52,321 nucleotides of DNA from Ruminococcus sp. (GCA_017516465.1 JAFXCR010000025.1:1-52321); one strand, 5' to 3'. Counted from the first letter of the stretch, positions 34,472 to 42,778 are shown. Notes: generated by a model not told the origin, from the sequence alone. Translations and numbers: made by a program.

Positions 34472-35191
34472 ATGATAAAAAAAATAACAGCAATCCTTTC
34501 GGCAGCCTGTATCACGGTATGTTCAGCTTCCTGCGGAAAGGATAAGGATTCTGAAAAAAATAAAAAGCTTGCCCCCCCTCCTCCGGTAGAATGTGACGAT
34601 CCCAATGCAGTCACCTTTGACAATGACGATTTTTCTTTCGTCAGCGTTATCAATGACGACAGTCAGTCTGCAAATGGCAATCTTTCTATAACGGACCTTG
34701 AAGGAAATAAGATGCTGATGTTTACCGATGATCTCTCTGTTCCACTTGAAAGTAAGGTTCAGAAACTCAGCGTGAATGCGGCTCAGCTCCTTGCTCCGGC
34801 AGATCTTGCGAGAGTTCGTTCCATTGAATTCGATATGTATGCCGACGCTGTATCGGAAAATTACACCAATCAGGATGGCGAAAAGGTCAAGGTTCCCGGA
34901 ACTATCTCTGCCGGCGGCGGTACCGTGACCGCAAAGGAAGGCTCTGACGGAAAGGGCGAATGGTACGATTTCGCTGAATTCGAGGGCGGCGAATATAACT
35001 GCGAACGCTCCGGAGCTGTCCATGCAAGATTTAAATTCCTGCTTGCTGAAAGCGGTGTATGCTGGGCTGAGGATATGGACGATGCGAATTTCCTTGTGAT
35101 GCGCTGGGGATCGGAAAATGATTCCAATCTTTATATTGATAATATCGTTTTCTACGACGAAAACGGTAACTCTATACCTTTGAAGAAATAA
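34472..35191 (+). CDS. Lipoprotein of unknown function, jelly-roll-like
   Basis: Encodes 239 residues. A signal peptide ends in the lipobox CSASC (Cys near residue 22), then a charged linker with a PPPP run. The mature part is beta-rich, with FSFVSVINDDSQSANGNLSI early, RSIEFDMYADAVSENY in the middle and a C-terminal LYIDNIVFYDENG strand pair. This pattern resembles a carbohydrate-binding-type beta-sandwich, but I cannot assign a family. It is monocistronic between its promoter and the terminator at 35202. Confidence 0.75.
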   Translation: MIKKITAILSAACITVCSASCGKDKDSEKNKKLAPPPPVECDDPNAVTFDNDDFSFVSVINDDSQSANGNLSITDLEGNKMLMFTDDLSVPLESKVQKLSVNAAQLLAPADLARVRSIEFDMYADAVSENYTNQDGEKVKVPGTISAGGGTVTAKEGSDGKGEWYDFAEFEGGEYNCERSGAVHARFKFLLAESGVCWAEDMDDANFLVMRWGSENDSNLYIDNIVFYDENGNSIPLKK

Positions 35192-35201
35192 CTATAACAA
35201 G

Positions 35202-35236
35202 AAATCCCGAAGCACCGCAATGCTTCGGGATTTTTC
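35202..35236 (+). terminator. Terminator of the lipoprotein gene
   Basis: Stem AAATCCCGAAGCA/TGCTTCGGGATTT with loop CCGCAA, followed by T5. Its core recurs in the terminator at 35545-35579. Confidence 0.88.
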
Positions 35237-35544
35237 ACGGACACCAATGCTGGGATTCTGACGGACGGCATATAAATGCCGTCCATATGTTTTTTGTTGT
35301 CAGGGAACGCCTTCACTTGCAAGGCGTTCCCTCTTGAAAAACAGTCCAGTGGACTGTTTTTTCAATTCACCCTTTGCGAAGCACTTCTGAGGCAAAAGCG
35401 GGACTCCGAATCTCACCTGTCGGTTCGGTCGGTGCTTCTGCTTCGCAGAGGTGTCCACTGGACACCCGCACCCCACACCCTGCCAGAGGCTCTGCCTCTG
35501 GACTCCGCCAAAGGGAGAATCCTCCCTTTGGAATCCCATTATTA
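35237..35544. repeat. Array of seven palindromes between duplicated terminators
   Basis: Consecutive inverted repeats: 35263-35284 (GGACGGCAT), 35302-35332 (12-bp AGGGAACGCCTT arms), 35337-35361 (AAAAACAGTCC), 35435-35451 (CTTCTGC, one wobble), 35451-35465 (GTGTCC), 35483-35501 (CCAGAGGC) and 35510-35529 (AAAGGGAG). No gene: small frames through it are by-products of the palindromes. The array is flanked by two terminator hairpins sharing a 20-nt core. It looks like a mobile or REP-cluster element. Confidence 0.8.
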
Positions 35545-35579
35545 AAAAAACCGAAGCACCGCAATGCTTCGGTTTTTTC
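35545..35579 (-). terminator. Terminator of the GH94 gene (bidirectional)
   Basis: Stem AAACCGAAGCA/TGCTTCGGTTT with loop CCGCAA. T runs on both sides. It lies 14 nt past the GH94 stop. Confidence 0.88.
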
Positions 35580-35592
35580 TTTATCTGTAATC

Positions 35593-38007
35593 TCAGCCTA
35601 AAACAACCTTGATCTCGTTTACATCAGCAAGCTTCTCAGCTGGAATGTAATTTCCGTCAAGCTTCTCGCCGTTAAGAACAATCTCTTTTACGCCGCTTTC
35701 AACGTGTGCGGAGTTATCAACGTCAATATTGAGCTGCTTTCCACGGAAGTTCTTTCTGATCTTGAAGCCGTCCCACTCAGCAGGAATAGAAGGCGAAACT
35801 GTAAGTCCGCCAGCGTCAGGACGCATTCCGCAGATACCCTCAACACATCCTACCATAACTGTGGACGCTGTTCCTGTGAGCCAGTGAACGTGTGAACGTC
35901 CTTCATAAGGTGAAGCCTTTGATTCAGTGAACTGACCATGTACATAAGGCTCCATTACACGGATTTCAGCCTTGTCATTCATTGCAGCAGGCGAGCTTTC
36001 AAGGAAGTACTCGAATGCACGTCCGCCGTGTCCCATAAGAGCTTCTGCAAGAATCAGCCAGCCCTGTGACTGTGAGAAGATACCGCCGTTTTCCTTTGTA
36101 TCAAGGTTAAACACCTGCATCAGAGCACCCTCGAAGTGGTGGTACTTGTAAGGCGGATCAAGAAGCTTTGCACCATAAGGAGTATTAAGGATATTGTAAA
36201 CGCTGTCCATAGCCTTTTCAGCCTGTTCTGCGGAAGCAAATCCTGAAATAACGCTCCATGACTGAGGATTGAGCCACATATTTGCTTCGGGATCCTTCTT
36301 TGCTCCCACGATAACTCCGTCCTCACGGATTCCACGGATAAATCTGTCCTCGTCCCAGCAATTTTCAAGAGCTGCACCAAGCTTTGCCTGAACGTCATCG
36401 ATATATGCGATGTAGTCGGCATCGTTCTTCTGAACTGCCATATCCTTGATTGCACTCATCGCATAATAGAGCTGGAATGCAACGAATGTGGATTCTCCCT
36501 GTGCACCGAGTCTGAGACAATCGTTCCAGTCTGCATGGAGACCTGCGGGCATATTATGACTTCCGAGACGTTCCATAGAGAAGCGGACAGCATTCTTGAG
36601 ATGCTCATAAACAGTAGCTTCACCGCCGCCCTCCTCAGCGTAAGTGATAACCTCATCGAGGAAGCCTGTGTTTCCGCTTTCGCCGATATACTTGACAATT
36701 GTCGGGAAGAGCCAGAGAGCATCGTCTGCACGGTATGAGGGATGACCTGTTTCCTTTGCGTAAACGCTGTGCTCATCGTTTTCATCGGGGCAGGTTTCAT
36801 GACCTGCATTGTGGCTGAATTTAACAAGAGGAAGTCCGCCGCCGTTACTTACCTGAGCAGAGAGCATGAAGCGGATCTTATCTGCCGCCATTTCGGGGTC
36901 AAGGTGGATGATACCCTGAATATCCTGAACTGTATCACGGTAGCCGTAGCCGTTTCTGAGTCCGCAGTAAACGAATGAAGCTGCTCTTGACCAGATAAAT
37001 GTGATGAAGCACTGATATGCGTTCCATACGTTTATCATGTTGTTGAATTCAGATGAAGGAGTCTCAACTCTGAAGTTTGAGAGCTGTCCGTGCCAGTAAT
37101 CCTTAAGCTCTGCGATATCAGCGTCAGCTCTGCCGGCAGCCTTGTATTCCTCAAGGATAGCGGAAGCCTGTGCATTGTCCTTCTGTCCCATGATATAGAT
37201 AAGCTCTGCTGTCTCACCGGGCTTGAGAGTAATCTCAGACTGGAGAGCTCCGCATGAGTTGCTGTTGAAGTTGAGTGTATTGTCGCACTTGCCTGTCTCA
37301 ACGGCAATAGGATTGGAAAATGTTCTGTATGGACCTATAAAATGGCTGAGAGAGCCGTTATATGCTGTAATAGGAGCACCTACCATACCGAAGAATCTTT
37401 CCTTGCCGTTATAGCCGTTCTCGTCGAATCCTGTATTCTCGTTCATGTGCTGGATTATTTTATTTTCCTCAAAGCTTGTGCGTGTAATGAACAGCGTGTA
37501 CTGGAGGTTGATCTGATCCTGCTCATAGTTAGGCTCGTTTGTGAATTCAACAAATCCGAAAACCGAGAGCTTTCTTTCTGTCTCGCTGTTGTTTGTGATC
37601 TTTGCACGCCATACTTCGTATGTCTTTCCGTACGGAACATAGTATGTCGTCTCGGAAGCAATTCCTGCATATTCAGCGGAAATAACAGTATATGCTGTAC
37701 CGTGACGGCACTCGGACTTATACTTGTCGAGGGGCTTGCCTACGGGCTGCCATGAAGCTGACCAGTAATCGCTTGTTTCGTTGTCACGGATGTAAATATA
37801 GCGTCCGGGAAGTGCCATATCGGAATTGAAGCGGAAACGTGAAATTCTTCCGTTTGCACCGGATTTTACAAAGCTGTAACCTGCTGCGTTATTTGAAATC
37901 ATTGCACCGTATTCAGGATCTCCGAGATAGTTCGCCCATGGTGCAGGAGTTGCGGGATCGGTGATAACATATTCCATGTTTTCAAGATCAAAATGTCCGT
38001 ACTGCAT
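35593..38007 (-). CDS. GH94 disaccharide phosphorylase (cellobiose / chitobiose / cellobionate type)
   Basis: Encodes 804 residues, a normal length for cytoplasmic GH94 enzymes, which split beta-linked disaccharides with phosphate into a sugar 1-phosphate. No signal peptide. The N-terminal beta-sandwich starts with EYVITDP and WANYLG; the alpha-barrel holds GYGYRDTVQD and the catalytic Asp in HADWNDCL; the phosphate site WLTGTAS and a C-terminal VSPSIPAEWDG block are present. Clade detail: GYRDTVQD and SWQPVGK resemble chitobiose or cellobionate phosphorylases more than the GFRDSNQD of Clostridium cellobiose phosphorylase, so the substrate is open. AAGGAG lies 8 nt before the ATG. Single-gene transcript. 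Confidence 0.9.
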   Translation of the reverse strand: MQYGHFDLENMEYVITDPATPAPWANYLGDPEYGAMISNNAAGYSFVKSGANGRISRFRFNSDMALPGRYIYIRDNETSDYWSASWQPVGKPLDKYKSECRHGTAYTVISAEYAGIASETTYYVPYGKTYEVWRAKITNNSETERKLSVFGFVEFTNEPNYEQDQINLQYTLFITRTSFEENKIIQHMNENTGFDENGYNGKERFFGMVGAPITAYNGSLSHFIGPYRTFSNPIAVETGKCDNTLNFNSNSCGALQSEITLKPGETAELIYIMGQKDNAQASAILEEYKAAGRADADIAELKDYWHGQLSNFRVETPSSEFNNMINVWNAYQCFITFIWSRAASFVYCGLRNGYGYRDTVQDIQGIIHLDPEMAADKIRFMLSAQVSNGGGLPLVKFSHNAGHETCPDENDEHSVYAKETGHPSYRADDALWLFPTIVKYIGESGNTGFLDEVITYAEEGGGEATVYEHLKNAVRFSMERLGSHNMPAGLHADWNDCLRLGAQGESTFVAFQLYYAMSAIKDMAVQKNDADYIAYIDDVQAKLGAALENCWDEDRFIRGIREDGVIVGAKKDPEANMWLNPQSWSVISGFASAEQAEKAMDSVYNILNTPYGAKLLDPPYKYHHFEGALMQVFNLDTKENGGIFSQSQGWLILAEALMGHGGRAFEYFLESSPAAMNDKAEIRVMEPYVHGQFTESKASPYEGRSHVHWLTGTASTVMVGCVEGICGMRPDAGGLTVSPSIPAEWDGFKIRKNFRGKQLNIDVDNSAHVESGVKEIVLNGEKLDGNYIPAEKLADVNEIKVVLG

Positions 38008-38080
38008 AATTTTTTCTCCTTTTTCTTACTGAGAGTATATTCTCATGATGATTGATAATAATTTATTGTATAAGAGCCTT

Positions 38081-38110
38081 TGCTGCCGCACAGTGCTAAT
38101 TGCCGCAGCA
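38081..38110. promoter_or_regulatory. Inverted repeat in the GH94 leader
   Basis: Arms TGCTGCCGCA and TGCCGCAGCA (10 bp, one central mismatch) lie between the GH94 promoter and start. It could be a repressor site or a leader hairpin. Confidence 0.4.
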
Positions 38111-38129
38111 CCGTATAACATACTATATA

Positions 38130-38158
38130 ATTGTACCATTTTACGCCGGTGATGTCAA
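38130..38158 (-). promoter_or_regulatory. Sigma-A promoter of the GH94 gene
   Basis: TTGACA (38158-38153), 17 bp, TACAAT (38135-38130) on the minus strand. It gives a leader of about 115 nt. The rest of the 38008-38442 gap (38159-38344) shows nothing else. Confidence 0.85.
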
Positions 38159-38344
38159 TATCTGTCGGAGATTTAAATGTATTATTTCAGTGTTTTGTAA
38201 ATACTAAACAAATTGCATCAGCGGTTTTTTTGCAGTTTTTCGGACTGTTTATGATAATTTCCAACTGATTGCTTTTTCCAAAGTATTTGTACAATCTCAC
38301 CAAATAAAAGCCGAAAATATTTTACGCTTTTTCTTTCATTCCTC

Positions 38345-38373
38345 TTGAAATAACTGAAAAAGTATGATATAAT
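38345..38373 (+). promoter_or_regulatory. Sigma-A promoter of secG
   Basis: TTGAAA (38345-38350), 17 bp, TATAAT (38368-38373), about 65 nt upstream of the ATG. Confidence 0.85.
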
Positions 38374-38442
38374 ATATAAGCTAATAGAAACGTACAGGCT
38401 TGCCCTGTTAATTTACTTAATTTATAACGGAGGTTTATCATT

Positions 38443-38700
38443 ATGTCAACTCTTGAAATGGTTGGAGGAATTATTCTCCTCATCGTATGTGCACTTACTA
38501 TTATTCTCTGTCTTTCACAGGAACAGAAATCTCAGGACAGTATGTCTGCTGCTCTTACAGGTGCAAGTGCAGATTCCTTCTATGGAAAAAATGAGGGCAG
38601 AACAAGAGAAGCTATCCTCAACAAGATCACAAGAACATTCGGAATCATTATGTTCGTCGTTGTTCTCGCAATCAACATAATCCCGATTGTATCCAAGTAA
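38443..38700 (+). CDS. secG: Preprotein translocase subunit SecG
   Basis: Encodes 85 residues with two membrane segments (about 6-25 and 63-82) and a Gly/Ser/Ala-rich loop between them. The LSQEQKSQDSMSAALTGA stretch is the usual SecG loop. SecG assists SecYE. CGGAGG precedes the start. It sits upstream of rnr, the standard secG-rnr arrangement; smpB and ssrA, which often follow, are absent here. Confidence 0.92.
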   Translation: MSTLEMVGGIILLIVCALTIILCLSQEQKSQDSMSAALTGASADSFYGKNEGRTREAILNKITRTFGIIMFVVVLAINIIPIVSK

Positions 38701-38706
38701 TCACCT

Positions 38707-38740
38707 GCCCCGTGGCTCTCTGTCATGGGGCTTGTTTTTT
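38707..38740 (+). terminator. Terminator after secG
   Basis: Stem GCCCCGTG/CATGGGGC (one wobble) followed by TTGTTTTTT. A second inverted repeat, TTGCTCCCC/GGGGAGCAA (38745-38793), directly follows in the rnr leader and may regulate rnr. Confidence 0.8.
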
Positions 38741-38813
38741 ATTATTGCTCCCCCAATTAACGCTTGAATAATTATATGCAGCTTGGGGAGCAAAAGTCAA
38801 AGGAGACCTTTAT

Positions 38814-40967
38814 ATGGCTAAAAAGAAAACGGCTGCAAAAAAGAATTCCGCTTTATGCTCCGCTGAAAGCTATAAAAATAAAATCGTGACCTTCCTTTCC
38901 GCATACGACAAGAAGCTTATGCCCCTCAGCGAGCTTGAAGCTAAATGCCGTACAAAAAAACTCGGCAGAGACAACTTTATTACCGCCTTCGATGAACTCC
39001 GCACAGAAGGAGTTATCATGATGAAAAAAGGTATGAAAACTGGTCTTTGCTCCCGTCTCGGTGTTGTCTGCGGAACAGTTTCACGTCTCAGCCGCACCTT
39101 CGGCTTTGCAGAAGCCGACAACGGTACTGAATATTTCATCCCCGGAAAATTCATGCTCGGAGCTATGCCCGGCGATAAAGTCCTTATCGTTAGCATACCT
39201 TCACGCTCCGGCGAGCCTGAAGGGGAAATTATTGATATAATCAGCTTCGGAAGCTCCCAGCTTACCGGAGTTATAGAAATCATCGACGGCAAGCCCTATC
39301 TTGTTCCCGATTCCGCCGCAAGAAATCATATTACCATCGTCTCAGGTCAGAGCGTTCCATTCAGCTCAGGTGACAAGGTTCTTGCTGAAATCGTTTCCAG
39401 AGGTCGCCGCCATGCAGATCATACCGTAAAAATCACCGGTGTGTTCGGCTCCTCGGATTCAGCCGCCGCCTGTGCCGCCTCTATCCTCATTACTCACGGC
39501 GCACCTTCGGAATTTCCGTCGGAAGTCCTCAGAGAAGCAAGAAAAATATCCGAGGGCGGTATTCAGGATTACTCCTTCAACAACCGTGAGGATCTCCGTG
39601 ATATGACAATCTTCACTATCGACAGTGCGGAATCAAAGGATCTTGACGATGCCGTTTCAGTTTCAAAGCACGAAAACGGCTGGACTCTCGGTGTGCATAT
39701 CGCTGATGTCTCACATTATGTCAAGGGCAACAGCGACATCGACAAGGAGGCTATGCGTCGCGGAACAAGCATCTATTACGCAGATCAGGTAATACCTATG
39801 CTCCCAAAGGAACTCTCCAACGGTATATGCTCCCTTAATCCCGATGAGGACAGGCTTACCCTTTCCGCATTCATAGAGCTTGACAGTCACGGCGAGCTTG
39901 TTTCCTACCGCTTCTGCAAGAGTGCAATCCGTTCCAGAGTAAAAGGAATATACATCGAGATAAACACTATCCTTGACGGCACTGAAACTGATGATATCCG
40001 CCGAAAATACGGACACGTCAGAGAGGATATCTTCCTCATGAATGAGCTTGCCGATCTCCTTATCGCAAAAAAGGAACGCAGAAGGGCTCCGGAAATCTTC
40101 ACCGCTGAAAGCAAGCTTGTTATCGGGGAAAACGGTATCTGCTGCGATGTTCTTCCCCGTGAGCGTGGGAAATCCGAACGCATTATAGAGGAATTCATGC
40201 TGACCGCAAACGAAGCCGCCGCAAAGCTTGCTGCTGAAAAGAAGATTCCCTTCGTTTACCGTATCCATGAAGCTCCTCCGGAAGAAAAAACTGATATGCT
40301 CAGGGAAACTCTCATCAAAATGAATGTTAAGTATCCGCATTTTACGGAATTCAAGCCGTGCCATGCAGCTGAAATCCTTGAAAATTCACGCAATACCGAC
40401 AAGTACGAGGCAGTAAATATGCTCGTTCTCCGGTCTATGGCAAAGGCAAAATATTCCGATGAGCCGCTTGGTCATTTCGGACTTGTACTCAAGGATTACG
40501 CTCACTTCACTTCGCCTATCAGGAGATATCCTGACCTTGCCATCCACAGAATCATTACGGATATAATCGCCGGCTACAAAAAGGAATGGCTCGACAAACG
40601 CTATTCCGGATTTGCCGCAAACTCCGCAGAACGTTCCTCAGCGGCAGAAATTAGAGCCGTCACAATCGAACGTGAATGCGAGGACTGCTACAAAGCGGAA
40701 TTCATGCGCAGTCACATCGGAGAGGTCTTTGACGCAAGAATCTCAGGTGTTACAGAATTCGGCTTCTACGCTCAGCTTCCCAATACAATAGAGGGACTCG
40801 TCCACATCAGAACTCTGCCGGAGGGCGAATACGACTACTCCGAGCCTGCCGTTCTCACTGAAAAATTCAGCGGTGTTTCGTATACTCTCGGACAGCCTGT
40901 ACAGGTAATCTGTGCCGCTGTAAATGTCAGCGAAGGTCTTATAGATTTCGTTCTCAACGAAGAATAG
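38814..40967 (+). CDS. rnr: Ribonuclease R
   Basis: Encodes 717 residues. It is a 3'-5' processive exoribonuclease. Lys-rich start, N-terminal winged helix and cold-shock OB domains (to about 230), RNB catalytic domain (about 250-590; DSAESKDLDDAVSV holds the Mg-binding Asp cluster, HFTSPIRRYPDL the substrate channel) and a C-terminal S1 domain (about 625-715). No basic C-terminal tail. AGGAGA is 8 nt before the ATG. It is followed 12 nt later by a lipoprotein gene, so the two may be co-transcribed. Confidence 0.96.
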   Translation: MAKKKTAAKKNSALCSAESYKNKIVTFLSAYDKKLMPLSELEAKCRTKKLGRDNFITAFDELRTEGVIMMKKGMKTGLCSRLGVVCGTVSRLSRTFGFAEADNGTEYFIPGKFMLGAMPGDKVLIVSIPSRSGEPEGEIIDIISFGSSQLTGVIEIIDGKPYLVPDSAARNHITIVSGQSVPFSSGDKVLAEIVSRGRRHADHTVKITGVFGSSDSAAACAASILITHGAPSEFPSEVLREARKISEGGIQDYSFNNREDLRDMTIFTIDSAESKDLDDAVSVSKHENGWTLGVHIADVSHYVKGNSDIDKEAMRRGTSIYYADQVIPMLPKELSNGICSLNPDEDRLTLSAFIELDSHGELVSYRFCKSAIRSRVKGIYIEINTILDGTETDDIRRKYGHVREDIFLMNELADLLIAKKERRRAPEIFTAESKLVIGENGICCDVLPRERGKSERIIEEFMLTANEAAAKLAAEKKIPFVYRIHEAPPEEKTDMLRETLIKMNVKYPHFTEFKPCHAAEILENSRNTDKYEAVNMLVLRSMAKAKYSDEPLGHFGLVLKDYAHFTSPIRRYPDLAIHRIITDIIAGYKKEWLDKRYSGFAANSAERSSAAEIRAVTIERECEDCYKAEFMRSHIGEVFDARISGVTEFGFYAQLPNTIEGLVHIRTLPEGEYDYSEPAVLTEKFSGVSYTLGQPVQVICAAVNVSEGLIDFVLNEE

Positions 40968-40979
40968 AGGTACTTTATC

Positions 40980-41786
40980 ATGAAAAGAATTATTTCTGCA
41001 ATTATCGCATTTTCAGCTGTTCTTACGATTGCCAGCTGCAACAACAAAAAATCCTCCGAAAAAGAATCAAAGAATTCTTCCATTTCAGAAACTACTGCCG
41101 AAACAGTTCAGGCTTCAACTCAGCCAGATCCTCTTGATCCTGCTGGAAAAACCACAGCTCCTGCCACAGAGACTTCATCTGCCCCCGAAGAAACGACTGT
41201 TCCTACCAGTGAAGCTCCTGCCAAACCGACAGAGGCTCCGGATGTTTCAGCCTTTGAATACAACGATGACGGTGCTGTAATCTTTGAAAACAGCTACGAA
41301 AAGGAAAGCGACGCCACTCTCATTGCAGCGGCACAGTCTCTTTTTGAATCAGCCTGCCGCACTGAATGGAAATTCACTATCGGATGCCCGTACAATACGG
41401 ATGTAGAGGACTACATCGAAAACGAATTTGAGTGGCAGTTCTACCGTATCACGGACAGTGGCATAACAACACTTGCCGATGTGGAAAAGGATTACTACAA
41501 GGTTTTCAGCCGGAAATATCCCAATCTGCTCAACCAGCTGTTCATCGCCGGCAACGGTGCGGTTTATGCTCTGAACGCTTCAAGAGGAGCTGATATTTTC
41601 TATGAAAAGTCAACGATTACGGAAATAACATCAAGAACTGACGAAGAAATCTTCTTTACCGTCGAAAACCATTACAGCGGAACTGACAGAGATCCGGATA
41701 TGCCGGAAATCAGAACTGATACATTTTCCGTTGTTATCGAAAACGATGGTGCATGGCGTGCCGGTAAATTCAATCTTCCCTACTAA
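40980..41786 (+). CDS. Lipoprotein with Thr/Pro-rich linker
   Basis: Encodes 268 residues. The lipobox is TIASC (Cys near 20). A linker of about 70 residues rich in Ser, Thr, Pro and Glu (TTAPATETSS) holds the domain away from the membrane. The C-terminal domain of about 170 residues (AAQSLFESACRTEWKF, then DYYKVFSRKYPN) looks like the IseA/YoeB hydrolase-inhibitor fold or an NTF2-like fold; I cannot decide. It starts 12 nt after rnr. Confidence 0.72.
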   Translation: MKRIISAIIAFSAVLTIASCNNKKSSEKESKNSSISETTAETVQASTQPDPLDPAGKTTAPATETSSAPEETTVPTSEAPAKPTEAPDVSAFEYNDDGAVIFENSYEKESDATLIAAAQSLFESACRTEWKFTIGCPYNTDVEDYIENEFEWQFYRITDSGITTLADVEKDYYKVFSRKYPNLLNQLFIAGNGAVYALNASRGADIFYEKSTITEITSRTDEEIFFTVENHYSGTDRDPDMPEIRTDTFSVVIENDGAWRAGKFNLPY

Positions 41787-41795
41787 TGATTAAAA

Positions 41796-41819
41796 GGGCG
41801 ACCGAAAAGGCTCGCCCCT
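41796..41819. repeat. Short REP-like hairpin
   Basis: GGGCGA/TCGCCC hairpin followed by CCTACTT. It resembles the GTAGGGGC units near 15.6-15.75 kb. It lies 10 nt past the lipoprotein stop and may serve as its 3' end. Confidence 0.5.
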
Positions 41820-41931
41820 ACTTATGTCTGACAGCTAACGACTATTTGTTAATATCGCAGTGATTTTCACCGCGATTGTTGTGCAAAATGACAAAAACTT
41901 CTGCTAAAAGCAAAAAAGTCATTGTTTTCCC

Positions 41932-41960
41932 TTGACGAAATACACGAAATAGGGTATAAT
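41932..41960 (+). promoter_or_regulatory. Sigma-A promoter of a small RNA
   Basis: TTGACG (41932-41937), 17 bp, TATAAT (41955-41960). No coding sequence follows on this strand. Confidence 0.8.
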
Positions 41961-41966
41961 ATGTAT

Positions 41967-42081
41967 AGTGTTAAATAATCTTTAATTATTAACACTCGTT
42001 TTGTTGTCTCCTTTCTTTTGTTCTACACATATTTTTTAGTTTATTTGTATCAGCAGGGTTTTCACCCTGCTTATTTTTTTA
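41967..42081 (+). ncRNA. Candidate small noncoding RNA, about 113 nt
   Basis: Starting about 7 nt past the -10 box, the transcript opens with a hairpin (AGTGTTAA at 41967-41974 with TTAACACT at 41989-41996, extended by TAAT/ATTA around one bulge). A single-stranded pyrimidine-rich stretch follows, holding TCTCCTTTC (42007-42015), which is complementary to Shine-Dalgarno GAAAGGAGA. It ends in a 7-bp AGCAGGG/CCCTGCT hairpin plus a T run. The only small frame is five codons. This is the layout of a trans-acting regulatory RNA; function is inference. Confidence 0.6.
42052..42081. terminator. Terminator shared by the small RNA and spoVAC
   Basis: Stem AGCAGGG/CCCTGCT (42052-42071) followed on plus by TTATTTTTTTA. 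On minus it lies 8 nt past the spoVAC stop and is followed by an A/T-rich tail. Confidence 0.85.
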
Positions 42082-42519
42082 TCTTGAAAACAGATAGTAA
42101 ATTACTCCGTACATGACAGAAGCCGTACATCCGTAGAGAATAACCGGTCCGGCTATCGTGAATATCTTTGTTCCCACTCCGAGAACATATCCCTCGGATT
42201 TTGCCTCAACCGCAGCAGAGCTTACAGCGTTGGAAAAGCCTGTTATCGGCACAAGAGTTCCTGCACCGGCTTTATTTGCCAGCTTTTCATACCAGCCTAT
42301 TCCCGTGAGAAGTGCACTGAATCCCACAAGCACAATGGATGTCCACGCTCCGGCGGACACCTTATCCATGCCGTAGCTCTGAAATGCCGCTAAAAGAAGC
42401 TGTCCAATAACGCAGATACTTCCTCCCACGCAGAACGCAGTGACAGAATTGGAAACAGCCTTTGATTTCGGAGATGCCTTCTCGCTCATTTCGCTGTACA
42501 TCTGTGGTGTTATATTCAT
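42079..42519 (-). CDS. spoVAC: Stage V sporulation protein AC
   Basis: Encodes 146 residues with four membrane segments. SpoVAC forms a mechanosensitive channel used in dipicolinate movement in spores. Family hallmarks: FCVGGSICVIGQ, LLTGIGWYEKLANKAGAGTLVPITGFSN (split by the membrane helices), and KIFTIAGPVILYG near the end. AAGGAG is 9 nt before the ATG. It stands alone: no spoVAD or spoVAE lies next to it, which is unusual. Confidence 0.93.
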   Translation of the reverse strand: MNITPQMYSEMSEKASPKSKAVSNSVTAFCVGGSICVIGQLLLAAFQSYGMDKVSAGAWTSIVLVGFSALLTGIGWYEKLANKAGAGTLVPITGFSNAVSSAAVEAKSEGYVLGVGTKIFTIAGPVILYGCTASVMYGVIYYLFSR

Positions 42520-42552
42520 AAATCAGTTCTCCTTATATAATAGTATAATATA

Positions 42553-42633
42553 GGCAACACCGCACAAAGCACGCCTTGCGGCTTTGCACAAAATCTGCTG
42601 GCATCTTTTGTGCAAGCTTTGTGCGGTATTTCC
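42553..42633. repeat. Palindromic intergenic repeat, copy B
   Basis: An 81-nt unit from GGCAACACCGCAC to GTGCGGTATTTCC. The arms CCGCACAAAGC and GCTTTGTGCGG are perfect inverted repeats, with TTTGCACAAAA / TTTTGTGCAA further inside. Copy A at 24864-24920 is a shorter relative in the opposite orientation. It lies 34 nt upstream of spoVAC. The remaining gap to 42778 holds another small hairpin (AACCGCAC/GTGCGGTT-like around 42672-42697) that is the likely xylanase terminator. Confidence 0.75.
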
Positions 42634-42670
42634 TATATTCTTCCCGCAAAATACGAGAATATACAAAAAA

Positions 42671-42700
42671 ACAACCGCACCTGAAGTGCGGCTGTTTTTT
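42671..42700 (-). terminator. Probable terminator downstream of the xylanase gene
   Basis: Stem AACAGCCGCAC / ...GCGGTTGTTTTTTTG on the minus strand (plus arms AACCGCAC and GTGCGGCTG) followed by a T7 run. It lies about 80 nt past the stop. Confidence 0.7.
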
Positions 42701-42778
42701 TCTGATTTGTCCCTTACAACAAATTTTAAAATTTATATATACCCTGTCACCGTTGTGCAGATGATGACCAAGTATAAA

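Noticed and set aside
35300-35601. Several overlapping 65-90-codon frames on both strands
   Set aside because: They arise from the palindrome array, have no ribosome sites and overlap each other.
39711-40364. 217-codon minus-strand frame
   Set aside because: Antisense to the RNB domain of rnr, with no ribosome site.
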